Of a DNA stretch of 20,603 nucleotides, positions 19,951 through 20,603 are shown in pieces. Numbering within the stretch: the first letter of the stretch is position 1; the number at the start of each line of letters is the position of its first letter. The position numbers and the translations under genes are program-made. The stretch covers positions 1 to 20,603 of the forward strand of contig JAYMTF010001921.1 in NCBI GenBank assembly GCA_036897485.1. Direction: 5' to 3'. This DNA comes from Pelargonium nanum (taxonomy: Eukaryota; Streptophyta; Magnoliopsida; Geraniales; Geraniaceae). Under the pieces are notes generated by a model, which had not been told where the DNA came from, did not search any database, and saw only the letters and a program-made list of their open reading frames with translations.

Positions 19951-20603
19951 GATTTGATTTTGATTTGTTTTGTTTATGCGCTTGACTATTTGGGAACCGG
20001 CCCGACCGATTTTAATTGGAAACAAATGGGAGTATGAGACTCTTGATCGCCGGTCCATCCAAATAACCAAAACTCCAGCTCGCTCCACGCCGTCGGCAAT
20101 GAGGTTTGAACCTAATAATTTAGAAAGCATTCAAAACTTTTGGTTTAACAATACTTGATAGTTGATACCTCTTAATTTCATCTTAACTTCTTTATCCTGG
20201 CAAAATATTTCAAGAAAAAATTAACCCAAACCGTACGTGCACCTCCAAAAAAATCGTTCAAGCTTAAATCATTCCTAGCCCAACCGAACTCATACGTTTA
20301 ATGGGTGGGTCATGAGTTCACACAGACCAGCCCACGCTTAATCCATCCGCTCGATCAACTAAAATCATAAGAGACATCGTTATGTTTGGACCATTTGACT
20401 AACCTATTTTATTTATTTAATTGACACATTCTACATGATTTTTTTTTACCCTTGATTAGTTTGGGACGACTTAATCTTATGATTTGTATTTTTTAAAACC
20501 TCATTATTTAAAAAATGCAAATTTATTCGAGTTTTAATTATGTTCAGGTGATTTAATTAGATTTATGTCAAATCTAATATATATATATTAAAGAGGAGTC
20601 AGT
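19951..20603 (-). promoter_or_regulatory. Likely MED13 promoter and upstream intergenic DNA
   Basis: No gene is seen here on either strand. On the MED13 strand there are two TGGGCT site II-type motifs (20277-20282 and 20329-20334) and a GGTCGGGCCGG stretch near 19997-20008. No clear TATA box sits near the start of the CT-rich leader, as is common for housekeeping genes. The motifs are short and may be chance. Confidence 0.35.

Noticed and set aside
19786..20158. Overlapping short open frames on both strands near the MED13 promoter
   Set aside because: None has a recognisable domain; the region reads better as a CT-rich leader and promoter.

Overview
This window is nuclear DNA of a flowering plant. 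It is AT-rich, has many spliceosomal introns (21 inside the coding region), and carries plant-type transposon remnants. The encoded protein matches, in my recollection, plant MED13 proteins (Arabidopsis GRAND CENTRAL/MACCHI-BOU 2) along its whole length. I cannot name the species. The protein looks eudicot-like, but I cannot exclude a magnoliid or another lineage.

One gene fills the window, on the minus strand: MED13, the large subunit of the CDK8 kinase module of Mediator. I rebuilt 22 coding exons from splice signals, reading phase and family similarity. They run from the ATG at 19431-19433 to the TAG at 1091-1093. Every junction keeps the frame, the coding length is 5877 nt, and the protein is 1958 residues with no internal stop, so the copy looks intact. 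One intron (14147-14273) uses a GC-AG splice pair instead of GT-AG.

Layout in plus coordinates: 1 to about 680, downstream intergenic DNA with a poly-T tract and a foldback. About 683-1090, likely 3' UTR. 1091-4309, C-terminal PIWI-like part of MED13 (exons 20-22), with a Stowaway-type MITE in intron 20. 4772-7611, exons 15-19. 8629-9990, the largest exon. 10580-12832, exons 11-13, with a Ser-rich tract and an acidic Trp/Asp motif. 13817-19433, N-terminal exons 1-10, with a miniature LTR retrotransposon (TRIM) in intron 8. 19434 to about 19950, a CT-rich 5' leader with a short uORF in strong start context and a possible 75-nt intron. About 19950-20603, promoter and upstream intergenic DNA.

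I found no RNA gene, CRISPR array, prokaryotic system or second protein-coding gene, and no new multi-gene system. The points most worth a second look are the 503-bp TRIM, the uORF and its possible leader intron, the GC-AG intron, the Stowaway MITE, and several unassigned repeats in introns 1, 6, 10 and 14.
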